A DNA stretch of 36,915 nucleotides from CAYOBW01 sp964402115. Its GTDB lineage: Bacteria; Verrucomicrobiota; Kiritimatiellia; UBA8416; CAYOBW01. The stretch covers positions 1 to 36,915 of the forward strand of contig CAYOBW010000035.1 in assembly GCA_964402115.1 (NCBI GenBank), written 5' to 3'. The notes under the pieces were generated by a model. The model was not told the origin of the DNA, did no database searches, and worked only from the letters and a program-made list of their open reading frames with translations. Both the position numbers and the translations under genes were made by a program. Of this stretch, positions 15,402 to 22,808 are shown one piece after another. Numbering within the stretch: the stretch's first letter is position 1; every line of letters starts with the position of its first letter.

Positions 15402-16643
15402 ATGCAGGGATGGAGGGGGTTCGGGCGGGCTTGCTTTGCCTTGGTGGCGGTGCGGTTGGCGGCGGCGGAGCCGCCACGGAACGTCATCCTGATGGTTGGC
15501 GACGGGATGGGGCCGGGGCAGATCGAAGCCGCCAGCTATTTCGCCCATGGGGCCGCCGGCAAGCTGTTCATGGAGTCCCTGCCGAACCAGGCGCAGGTGG
15601 TAACCTGTCCGGCCTATGCGGTGGCCTCCAATGCGACCGCCGTATCCGGCGGCGATCCGCTGCCGGCCTATATGGCCGGGATGCCGCCCAAGGTCACCGA
15701 CTCGGCGGCGGCCGGCACGGCCATGGCCACCGGGCATAAGGTCTACAACGGCGTCCTGGCTCTGGCGCTGCCGGGCGACAGCCGGCGCCTGCCCACCATT
15801 CTCGAACAGTTCAAGGCGGCCGGGAAGCGCACGGGGCTTGTGACAACGTCGACCCTGACGGATGCCACGCCTTCGGCCTTCGGCGCGCACGTCAAAGCCC
15901 GCGCCATGAACAAGGAGATCACCGCGCAGTACTTCGCCGCAAGCCGGCCGAATCTCCTGCTGGGTGCGGCGGACAAGGGGACCAACGCCTGGATGCGCCC
16001 CCTCGCGGGCGTAGCGGCCGGCTATTTGACCGTGACCAACCGGACCGGCATGCAGGCCTTCGTCACGGCCACCAACGACCACCGCCTCGGGCTGTTCGGG
16101 GTCGGTCCCATGTGCTACGAGTACGACGCCATCCACCACGCGCGCAAGGACTTCCAGATCATTCCGCACCTGACGGAGATGACCGCGACGGCCCTTGCCG
16201 TACTGACCAACGCGCCCGCCGGTTTTTTCCTCATGATCGAGGGGGCCTGCATCGACAAGGGCTGTCACGTGAATCACCTGGGCCGGGCGGTTCACGAGAC
16301 GATCGAGTTCGACAAGGCCGTGCGGCAGGTAGCGGCCTGGGTCAGGGGGCGGAGCGACACGCTGCTCCTGGTCGTGGCTGACCACGAAACCGGCGGCTTG
16401 AAAGTGGTGAAGGGCAAAGAAGCTGGCAAGCTGCCGGATGTAACCTGGAAGGCCAAGCAGCACACCGGGGCGAACGTCCGCCTGTTTGCGCTGGGCGCGG
16501 GCGCTGAGCGTGTGTCCGGCACGCTCGACAACACGGACGTCTACCGGTTGATGGCGGGCGCCTACACCGCGCCGTTCCACTACGTGCCGCCCCTGGGCGG
16601 CACGGTCCCGCCGCCCCCGAAGGCCGTGGACGACAAGGACTAG
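15402..16643 (+). CDS. Alkaline phosphatase, PhoA family
   Basis: 413 residues. The ATG at 15402 is preferred over that at 15393 because GGGAAGG (15386-15392) abuts the latter. A signal peptide ends at AAA before EPP. Exported phosphomonoesterase using two Zn and one Mg. The metal ligand motif VGDGMG (Asp34), the catalytic motif TDSAAAGTAMATG with nucleophile Ser101, the IEGACIDKGCH segment and ADHETGG (Asp327, His328) are all present, followed by QHTG with the last Zn-binding His. It lies 24 bases after the lipoprotein gene and ends the secretion block, so it may be a type II cargo. Its stop codon shares the palindrome CTAG with the convergent glycosyltransferase gene. Confidence 0.93.
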   Translation: MQGWRGFGRACFALVAVRLAAAEPPRNVILMVGDGMGPGQIEAASYFAHGAAGKLFMESLPNQAQVVTCPAYAVASNATAVSGGDPLPAYMAGMPPKVTDSAAAGTAMATGHKVYNGVLALALPGDSRRLPTILEQFKAAGKRTGLVTTSTLTDATPSAFGAHVKARAMNKEITAQYFAASRPNLLLGAADKGTNAWMRPLAGVAAGYLTVTNRTGMQAFVTATNDHRLGLFGVGPMCYEYDAIHHARKDFQIIPHLTEMTATALAVLTNAPAGFFLMIEGACIDKGCHVNHLGRAVHETIEFDKAVRQVAAWVRGRSDTLLLVVADHETGGLKVVKGKEAGKLPDVTWKAKQHTGANVRLFALGAGAERVSGTLDNTDVYRLMAGAYTAPFHYVPPLGGTVPPPPKAVDDKD

Positions 16644-17905
16644 CCTTTCTCCGGCGGAACGAGTGCGGCGAACAGGCGGGTCATCCGCTCCTCGAAGCAG
16701 CGGTGCGAGAAGCGCTGCTCCACGAATGCGCGCGGCGGGTACGCCGGCTGGCGGCGGCCCTTGTCGCCGAGAATCGCCAGCAGGTTGCGCGTCAGCGCGG
16801 CGACGTCCCCGGCCGGTGCGTTCAGCGCGTAGCCGTCCCTGTGCAGCGCTTCCACGAAGTCGTTGTCGTGCGTGCCGACCACGAACCGGTCGCAGGCCAT
16901 GTACTCCAGGATCTTGGTCGGGATGCAGATGCGCATGATGGCTTCCGTGCTGGTGGCGGAGAAGCAGTAGTCGGCCGCGCAGATGAACTTGAGCAGCTCC
17001 GCGCGTGGCAGATGGGGCAGGAAACAGACGTGGTCCCCGAGCCCGTTGTCGCGCACGAACTGCTGCATCCGCTCCTTCTCCTCCCCGTAGCCGATGAACA
17101 GGAAGTGGAAACGGTCCGTTGCGGCGCGGACCTGCACCAGCGCCTCGAGCAGCGTCATCAGGCCCATGTAGATGCTGTGCGAGCCGCTGTACAACCCGAC
17201 GCAGCGACCGCGCGGAAACCACTCCGGATGCGTGACCCTGAAATCCCTGACCTCCTGCGGTGGCAGCGGATGGAAGAGCTCCGTGTCGACCAGGTTGTAG
17301 ACCAGCTCCATCCGGTCGGCCAGGCCGACAGTGGCCAGGTGCGCGCGGATCCCCTCGTAGACGCCGACGCACTTGACCGCCGCACCATAGGTCCGGTCGG
17401 AAAGGCGCAGCAGGGCCCGGTACAGGCCGGACGCGGGCCTGATGAACCCCATCCCGGCCACGGTCTGCGGCCAGAGGTCACGAATGTCGACGACGTAGCG
17501 GAAGCGTCGCTTGAGCCGCGCGAGGAGGTACACGCTGTAGGCCGTGAAGATCGGGGGCGTTGTGACGAACACCAGGTCGTCCGGCTGCATCCGGCGGAAG
17601 AGGAAGAAGCAGAACACGCTGGTCGCAAAAGTGATGTAGCCGAGCGTCTTCCGGAGAAACGCCCGGTTGGCCGCCGGCAGCTCGTAAAGGTGGATGATCT
17701 CCTCGCCGTGGGACCCCGTATCCCGTCGCCACAGCCGCCAGCGATCTTCCGGGAGCAGGCGGCCCTCCGGGTGATTGGGGCGGCCGGTTACCACGCGCAC
17801 ATTTTGCGCCCCGTAGCGTGCCACCAGCGTGCGCGCCAGGTGCGAGAGGCGGTTGGCCGGGGGGTTGCCCACGGGCGGGTAGAAGTGCGTGACGAGGTAG
17901 ATCAT
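16640..17905 (-). CDS. Glycosyltransferase family 4, WbuB/WcaI-like
   Basis: 421 residues from the ATG at 17905; GGAGGC lies just upstream, and an in-frame ATG five codons earlier overlaps that site. GT-B fold retaining glycosyltransferase: N-terminal MIYLVTHFYPPVGNPPANR and RVVTGRPNHPEGR are typical of the WbuB/WcaI group, VVDIRDLWPQT is the conserved acceptor-side motif, and GLYSGSHSIYMG, then PTKILEYMACDRFVV, the nucleotide-sugar side. It is the last gene of the minus-strand polysaccharide cluster, 28 bases after the aminotransferase gene. Likely adds an amino sugar to a lipid-linked repeat; donor unknown. The AIMRICIPTKILEYMA stretch marks the ribose/phosphate-binding loop. Confidence 0.88.
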   Translation of the reverse strand: MIYLVTHFYPPVGNPPANRLSHLARTLVARYGAQNVRVVTGRPNHPEGRLLPEDRWRLWRRDTGSHGEEIIHLYELPAANRAFLRKTLGYITFATSVFCFFLFRRMQPDDLVFVTTPPIFTAYSVYLLARLKRRFRYVVDIRDLWPQTVAGMGFIRPASGLYRALLRLSDRTYGAAVKCVGVYEGIRAHLATVGLADRMELVYNLVDTELFHPLPPQEVRDFRVTHPEWFPRGRCVGLYSGSHSIYMGLMTLLEALVQVRAATDRFHFLFIGYGEEKERMQQFVRDNGLGDHVCFLPHLPRAELLKFICAADYCFSATSTEAIMRICIPTKILEYMACDRFVVGTHDNDFVEALHRDGYALNAPAGDVAALTRNLLAILGDKGRRQPAYPPRAFVEQRFSHRCFEERMTRLFAALVPPEKG

Positions 17906-17933
17906 GGTCAGCGCCTCCAATCCCGGCAGCCGT

Positions 17934-19112
17934 CTACGGCTGCGTGCCGGCCTCCCCGGTTCCCTGTCCCTGTCCGCCCTGGCGCCGGTGTGTGCCGGCC
18001 TCGTAGAAATGCGCGATGCTGCCCACCACGTAACGCGCCTGTTCGTCGGTCACTTCCGGGGCGATCGGCAGGGCCAGCGTTTCGCGTGCGGCCCGCTCGC
18101 TCTCCGGGAAGTCCCCCTCGCGGTAGCCGAGGCTGGCGAAGCACACCTGCAGGTGCAGCGGCAGCGGGTAATACACCTCCGTGCCGATGTGGCTGGCCTT
18201 GAGATGGGCCAGCAGGGCATCGCGGTTGGCGGCGCGGATGACGTACTGGTTGAAGATATGCCGGTTGGTGCGGACGGCCGGCAGGGTCACCAGCCCGCGT
18301 TCGACGAGGCCCATGCGCGTGAACAGCTCGCCGTACCGCTGCGCGTGAGCTTGCCGGGCCGCCGTCCAGCCGTCGAGGTGCGGCAGCTTCACGTTCACCA
18401 CGGCGGCCTGGATCGTGTCGAGCCGGAAGTTGCCGCCCACCAGCTGGTGGTAGTACTTGGGCTTTGAACCGTGCGAGCGCAGCCGCAGCAGCCGCTCGTA
18501 CCGCGCGGGGTCCCCCGTCACCACGAGACCCGCGTCGCCGGCCGCGCCGAGGTTCTTCGACGGGAAGAACGAGAAGCAGCCGTAGTGCCCCAGCGAGCCC
18601 GCACGCCGTCCCTTGTACTCCGCGCCCAGCGCCTGCGCGGCGTCCTCGATCACCGTCAGCCCGCGTTCGGCGGCCAGCGCCAGCAGCGGATCCATGTCGG
18701 TCATCTGTCCGTAGAGATGCACGGGCATGAGCGCCTTCGTGCGCGGCGTGACGCGCGCCGCGGCCGCGGCGGGGTCGAGGTTGAACGTGACCGGGTCGAT
18801 GTCCGCGAACACCGGTCGCGCACCTACCCGGGCAATGCAGCCCGCCGTGGCGAAGAACGTGAAGGGCGAGGTAATGACTTCATCCCCCGGCCCGATGCCC
18901 TCGCTCATCAGGGCGATCAGCAGGGCATCCGTGCCGGACGACACGCCGACGCCGTGGGGGCTCTGGCTGTAGCAGGCGATCCGTTCCTCGCAGGTCTTGA
19001 CCTCCGGGCCGAGGATGAAGTGCTGGGATTCCATCACGTCCAGGACCGCGCGGTTCAGCTCCTCGCGCAGGGTCGCGTACTGGGCTTGCAGATCGAGCAG
19101 TGGCACTTTCAA
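17934..19112 (-). CDS. wbpE: DegT/DnrJ/EryC1 aminotransferase, WbpE/WlbC-like
   Basis: 392 residues from a TTG that overlaps the previous gene's stop (TTGA). PLP-dependent sugar aminotransferase. The PLP lysine is Lys186 in FFPSKNLGAAGDAG; IEDAAQALGAEYKG (from 155) holds the ring-stacking Asp and Gln, and SSGTDALLIAL (58-68) the phosphate contacts. With the adjacent dehydrogenase and acetyltransferase it matches WbpB-WbpD-WbpE, which turn UDP-GlcNAc uronate into UDP-2,3-diacetamido-2,3-dideoxy-glucuronate. The last 20 residues are an odd Gly/Gln-rich tail. A hairpin (CAGCCG, loop TCTA, CGGCTG; 17927-17942) spans the stop codon. Confidence 0.85.
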   Translation of the reverse strand: MKVPLLDLQAQYATLREELNRAVLDVMESQHFILGPEVKTCEERIACYSQSPHGVGVSSGTDALLIALMSEGIGPGDEVITSPFTFFATAGCIARVGARPVFADIDPVTFNLDPAAAAARVTPRTKALMPVHLYGQMTDMDPLLALAAERGLTVIEDAAQALGAEYKGRRAGSLGHYGCFSFFPSKNLGAAGDAGLVVTGDPARYERLLRLRSHGSKPKYYHQLVGGNFRLDTIQAAVVNVKLPHLDGWTAARQAHAQRYGELFTRMGLVERGLVTLPAVRTNRHIFNQYVIRAANRDALLAHLKASHIGTEVYYPLPLHLQVCFASLGYREGDFPESERAARETLALPIAPEVTDEQARYVVGSIAHFYEAGTHRRQGGQGQGTGEAGTQP

Positions 19113-19795
19113 CGTGGCGCCGCCTCCGGCGCCGCCGGCGCCTGTTTGAAGTGAGCGTAAGACTGCGAGCCGACCGCCAGCGCGGCGGGCAAGGGATCGT
19201 CCTCGCCAAGGTCCAGGCAGCGCAGCACCCCCGGCCGCTCCTCTTTGTATCGCAGGCCGCTTTCCGGGCAGGTCCGGATCCCGGCGGCGTCGGGCGGGGG
19301 CAGGGGATGCCCGTGCCGGCTCATCCAGCCGCGCTGGCGGGCCGGGTTGCCGACCAGCAGCGCGTAGTCCGGCACGTCGCGCGTCACGACGCTGCCCGCG
19401 GCGATGAAGGCGTAGCGGCCGACCGTGATGCCGCAGACGATGGTGGCGTTCGCGCCAACCGTAGCGCCCTGCCGCAGCCGCGTCGTTTCGTAAAGGTTAC
19501 GCCGGTTGACCTGCGAGCGGGGATTGCGGACGTTGGTCAGCACGCAGGACGGGCCGAGGAAGACATCGTCCTCGACCTCGACGCCGCCGTAGACCGAGAC
19601 GTTGTTCTGGATCTTGACGTTGTCGCCGATCGTGGCGTGGTCGGCGATGTTGACGTTCTGGCCGAGGCTGCAGTTGCGCCCGATCCGCGCGCCGGCGTGA
19701 ATGTGCGAAAAGTGCCAGATTTTCGTGCCGGCGCCGATCCGCGCGCCCTCGTCCACATAGGAGGAGGGGTGAACGAAATAGCCGTTGTCACTCAT
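19109..19795 (-). CDS. wbpD: Left-handed beta-helix N-acetyltransferase, WbpD/WlbB-like
   Basis: 228 residues. Residues about 8-150 are hexapeptide repeats (ARIGAGTKIWHFSHIHAGA, then RIGRNCSLGQNVNIADHATI), giving a trimeric left-handed beta helix that uses acetyl-CoA. VEDDVFLGPSCVLTNVRNPR and VTRDVPDYALLVGNPARQRG are conserved in the WbpD/WlbB group, which acetylates the 3-amino group formed by WbpE. A C-terminal extension of some 40 residues follows, starting with CPESGLRYKEERPG; it has two Cys and may be a small add-on domain. The gene overlaps the aminotransferase by four bases, supporting a shared pathway. Confidence 0.85.
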   Translation of the reverse strand: MSDNGYFVHPSSYVDEGARIGAGTKIWHFSHIHAGARIGRNCSLGQNVNIADHATIGDNVKIQNNVSVYGGVEVEDDVFLGPSCVLTNVRNPRSQVNRRNLYETTRLRQGATVGANATIVCGITVGRYAFIAAGSVVTRDVPDYALLVGNPARQRGWMSRHGHPLPPPDAAGIRTCPESGLRYKEERPGVLRCLDLGEDDPLPAALAVGSQSYAHFKQAPAAPEAAPR

Positions 19796-19816
19796 GCGTG
19801 TTTCCCCTGTTGGCGT

Positions 19817-20776
19817 TCAGCGGTTGCTAAGCAGGGGGTGGGCGTCCGGGCCCGGTGTCGTGACAACCTGCTTGCGTACCTCGTAGACGGCCTGGATGGA
19901 GGGCCGGGTGTCGGCAATGCTGAACCCGCGGCCGGCCAGGATATCCTCGTACACCCGGGTGTGCAGGTCCGTGAAGCCCTCCGAGAACTCCACCTCCTGG
20001 CCGTCAACCTGCAGCGACCGGAAGGCCGGCTTGCCCGCCGCACGTGTCGCGGCCGGCAGGTCGTCCTCCTCGATGGAGAGGAACCACCGGACCCGCGCCC
20101 GTTCCAGCTCCAGCCGGCCCGCCACGCGCGTCGGCTGACGCAGGTGCACGGCCACCTCCTGCGGCGTGCCGAACAGCCAGATCAGCAGATCGAAGAAGTG
20201 AATGCCGATGTTGACCACGAGGCCGCCGGAGTGCTCCTCCTTGCTCTTCCAGGAGGCCTGGTACCAGTAGCCGCGCCGCGTGACGTAGGTCAGCACGATA
20301 TCCGCTCGCTCGCGCGCCGGCTGCTCGGCCAAACGCTGCTTGAGCGCCACTAGCGCGGGGTGCAGGCGGAGCTGCAGCACGGTGTAGACGCGGCGACCGT
20401 ATTCGCTCTCCAGATCTTCGAGCGCCTCCAGGTTCCAGGGGTTGACCACCAGCGGTTTCTCGCAGATGGCATGCGCGTGGACGCGCAGCGCCAGCCGCAC
20501 GTGGGCGTCGTGGAGGTAGTTCGGCGAGCAGATGCTGACGTAGTGCGCCTGCTCGGTATCGGACCGGCGCCGCAACTTCTCCAAGTGCCGGTCGAACCGC
20601 TCGATTTCGGTGAAGAAACGCGCCTTGGGAAAGTAGCTGTCGAGAATGCCCACGGAATCGTGCGGATCCATCGCCACGATCAACTGATTGCCGGTTTGCT
20701 GGATCGCCTTGAGGTGGCGTGGTGCGATGTAGCCCGCCACACCGATCAACGCGAAGTTCCTGGACTGCTGCTCCAT
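19817..20776 (-). CDS. wbpB: Gfo/Idh/MocA sugar dehydrogenase, WbpB/WlbA-like
   Basis: 319 residues from the ATG at 20776, where GGAAGGAG lies about seven bases upstream. NAD-dependent oxidoreductase acting on UDP-N-acetyl-glucuronate at C3. The N-terminal FALIGVAGYIAPRHLKAI and MDPHDSVGILDSYFP segments are characteristic of WlbA/WbpB, CEKPLVVNPWNLEALEDL contains the catalytic Lys107, and QLRLHPALVALK and NIGIHFFDLLIWLFG complete the active site. Two bases separate it from the upstream glycosyltransferase stop. The first enzyme (UDP-GlcNAc 6-dehydrogenase, WbpA) and the 2-epimerase (WbpI) are not in the window. Confidence 0.9.
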   Translation of the reverse strand: MEQQSRNFALIGVAGYIAPRHLKAIQQTGNQLIVAMDPHDSVGILDSYFPKARFFTEIERFDRHLEKLRRRSDTEQAHYVSICSPNYLHDAHVRLALRVHAHAICEKPLVVNPWNLEALEDLESEYGRRVYTVLQLRLHPALVALKQRLAEQPARERADIVLTYVTRRGYWYQASWKSKEEHSGGLVVNIGIHFFDLLIWLFGTPQEVAVHLRQPTRVAGRLELERARVRWFLSIEEDDLPAATRAAGKPAFRSLQVDGQEVEFSEGFTDLHTRVYEDILAGRGFSIADTRPSIQAVYEVRKQVVTTPGPDAHPLLSNR

Positions 20777-20778
20777 GC

Positions 20779-21603
20779 CTAGGCTCCTTCCGGTAGCTCC
20801 ACGTGCCGGTCGCGATAGTAGTGTTTCACCTTTGACCGATAGAAAATCGCCAGCGTGTCTGTCAAGATTTCCCTCACCGTGTTGCGGGTGACGCAGCCCC
20901 ACGGCCCCTTGAACTCCAGCACGATAGGCGCTTCCACGATCCGGAAGCCGCGTTCGTGGACGATCACCAGCAGTTCGAGGTCGAACGCGAAGCGCTTCAC
21001 CAGCATCCGCGGCACCGCCTCCGCGAGCGGCTGCCGCTTGAAGAGCTTGATGCCCGTTTGCGTGTCGCGGATCGGCAGGCCGAACAGCAGTTTGACGAAC
21101 AGGAAGTAGCCCGTGCTGAGCAGCCGGCGCTTGGCCGGGTAGTCCAGTTGGGACTCGGGATGCCGCTTGGTCCCGATGACGACATCCGCCTCCGTGCGGC
21201 GCAACTCCGTGAAGAACCGCGCGGCTTGCGCCGGAGGCAGGTCGAGATCGGCGTCGAGCAACAGGACGTGACTGCCCGTGCTTTGCAGGAACCCCTCGCA
21301 CAAAGCTTTTCCCTTGCCGAGGTTGCGCGGGAATCGGACGGCTTTTACCGCCGGCAGGGTCCGAGCCATGCGCTCTATCTCGGTTCCCGTGTTGTCGTCG
21401 CTGCCATCGTCCACAACCACGATTTCAACTGGGAATTGCGCGCCAAACAGGTCGTGGACCGTGCGGACGTTGGCGGCAATGACGGAGCCCAGGTTCCAGG
21501 CCGGCATCACGACGCTCAACTTGCCGCCGCTCAGGCAATGACGGGCGTCATCCCAGAGGGGATGTGCCGTAAGTTCGCCCTGTCCAGTCGCCTGCATCCG
21601 CAT
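20779..21603 (-). CDS. Glycosyltransferase family 2, polyprenyl-phosphate type
   Basis: 274 residues. GT-A fold: LSVVMPAWNLGSVIAANV, then EIVVVDDGSDDNT, the GKGKALCEGF segment and the metal-binding LLDADLDLPP (Asp117 and Asp119). GTKRHPESQLDYPAKRRL, then DTQTGIKLFKR, are typical of dolichyl/polyprenyl-phosphate glucosyl- or mannosyltransferases (DPM1/ALG5-like). No membrane helices follow the catalytic part, so it would act at the cytoplasmic membrane face as a peripheral enzyme. The start is uncertain: there is no good ribosome-binding site, and an ATG two codons later is equally possible. It heads the sugar-biosynthesis genes. Confidence 0.85.
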   Translation of the reverse strand: MRMQATGQGELTAHPLWDDARHCLSGGKLSVVMPAWNLGSVIAANVRTVHDLFGAQFPVEIVVVDDGSDDNTGTEIERMARTLPAVKAVRFPRNLGKGKALCEGFLQSTGSHVLLLDADLDLPPAQAARFFTELRRTEADVVIGTKRHPESQLDYPAKRRLLSTGYFLFVKLLFGLPIRDTQTGIKLFKRQPLAEAVPRMLVKRFAFDLELLVIVHERGFRIVEAPIVLEFKGPWGCVTRNTVREILTDTLAIFYRSKVKHYYRDRHVELPEGA

Positions 21604-21664
21604 AGTAAGCCACAGAACCGTGACCCGCGCACGCGAAAAGAGGCGCTACGCCCTCCCGCGCCGC

Positions 21665-22795
21665 TCAGCGCTCGTCCGGCGCTCTCACCGGTCCGAAGGT
21701 GACCCGCTCGATGAACGGGGGATGGGTGGCCGGTGCGGCTGTAGTTGTCGCCGGTGCAGGGCGCGAACCGGTTGTCGTTTCCGCCGTGCGCCGCTCCAGC
21801 GTCAGGCGGCGGCTGGGTTCCCGCCCCCGGCCGGACACGGCGATGTGGTCAGGGTGGATCTCGATCACGGCGTAGGCGGTTGTGTCGGCCGTTTCGACCA
21901 TGCCCTGCAGGTTAAGGTAGTGCACGCCGCCGTGGAACCCATAGCCGCCGGCATGGTTGTGGCCGTTGATCCAGGCCGCCACGACACCGCTCCCCTCGAC
22001 GATGGACCGCACCTCCTCGTCGTTCCACAGATTGTGCGGGGCGTCCGCGGGATGGAGCGGGAAATGGCACAAGACGATGACCCGCTGTCCCGCTGTCCGG
22101 GCTTGCTGCAGGCGTGCGCGGAGCCAGGTCAATTGCTCGGGGCCCACGCCGCCATTCCATGTGGCGGCGTTGGTCGCCTTGGCGGTCTTCAGCCGGGCCA
22201 CCATTTCCTCGGCCTGCTTGCGCGCCCGCGAACCGGGAGGTGAGGCGAGCAGCGAGAGGTCGTAGGCGTTGAGCACGATGAACCGGCAATCGCCCGCGAC
22301 GAAGTCATAGTAGCCGCGTCCCGACCCCAGCTTGTCCAGGCCGAGGCGCTGGATGACCCGTGCCTGTTCCGCCGGCTCCACCGCGAATTCGTGATTGCCG
22401 AGCACGTAGTAGCGCGGGGCCCGGATCTGGCTGTACGCGGCGTCCACGGCATCGTAGTTGCCGAATCCGCCGTCCACCAGGTCGCCCAAGTGCACGACGA
22501 AGGAGAGCGGCTCCCGGTTCAAATCGGCGGCGGCAGCCTGCAGCTTGGCCACGCTCTGGCGGTAGTGGCGCGTCTCGCCTGCCGGCTTGTCGGCGTACTG
22601 CACGTCGGCAATGGCGCCGAAACGAATGACCCCGCCGCCCGCCGCCTGGGTGGACGGCTGACGGACCGGCGTCGGCGCGAGCGCTGCGGCCGGATCCATG
22701 GCCTGGCACCCGGCGGTCCACGCCGCCAGCACCGCGGTCAACACCCCCGCCTGTCCCACCCGCCCGCCGTCCTTCATCCAGTCGCCGACATGCAT
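21665..22795 (-). CDS. ADPRM-like metallophosphoesterase, probable lipoprotein
   Basis: 376 residues from the ATG at 22795, with GAGGAGGA just upstream. The N terminus has a hydrophobic signal ending TAGC (Cys30), an imperfect lipobox. The catalytic domain has the calcineurin-like metal motifs FGAIADVQYAD, VVHLGDLVDGG, YYVLGNHEF, LCHFPLHP and INGHNHAGGYG. The motifs DVQYAD, VLNAYDLSLL, WNGGVGPEQLTWL, YLNLQGMVETAD and GRGREPSR closely follow the Mn-dependent ADP-ribose/CDP-alcohol diphosphatase family (ADPRM), so hydrolysis of ADP-ribose-like or CDP-alcohol phosphoanhydrides is likely. The C-terminal 45 residues are Thr/Ala/Pro-rich. It lies 13 bases after the large modular protein gene, suggesting co-transcription. 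Confidence 0.85.
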   Translation of the reverse strand: MHVGDWMKDGGRVGQAGVLTAVLAAWTAGCQAMDPAAALAPTPVRQPSTQAAGGGVIRFGAIADVQYADKPAGETRHYRQSVAKLQAAAADLNREPLSFVVHLGDLVDGGFGNYDAVDAAYSQIRAPRYYVLGNHEFAVEPAEQARVIQRLGLDKLGSGRGYYDFVAGDCRFIVLNAYDLSLLASPPGSRARKQAEEMVARLKTAKATNAATWNGGVGPEQLTWLRARLQQARTAGQRVIVLCHFPLHPADAPHNLWNDEEVRSIVEGSGVVAAWINGHNHAGGYGFHGGVHYLNLQGMVETADTTAYAVIEIHPDHIAVSGRGREPSRRLTLERRTAETTTGSRPAPATTTAAPATHPPFIERVTFGPVRAPDER

Positions 22796-22808
22796 GCCGT
22801 CCTCCTCC

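Noticed and set aside
14928..17372. 814-codon minus-strand frame crossing the phosphatase and glycosyltransferase
   Set aside because: The phosphatase frame on the plus strand has all catalytic motifs, and the glycosyltransferase occupies another minus frame.
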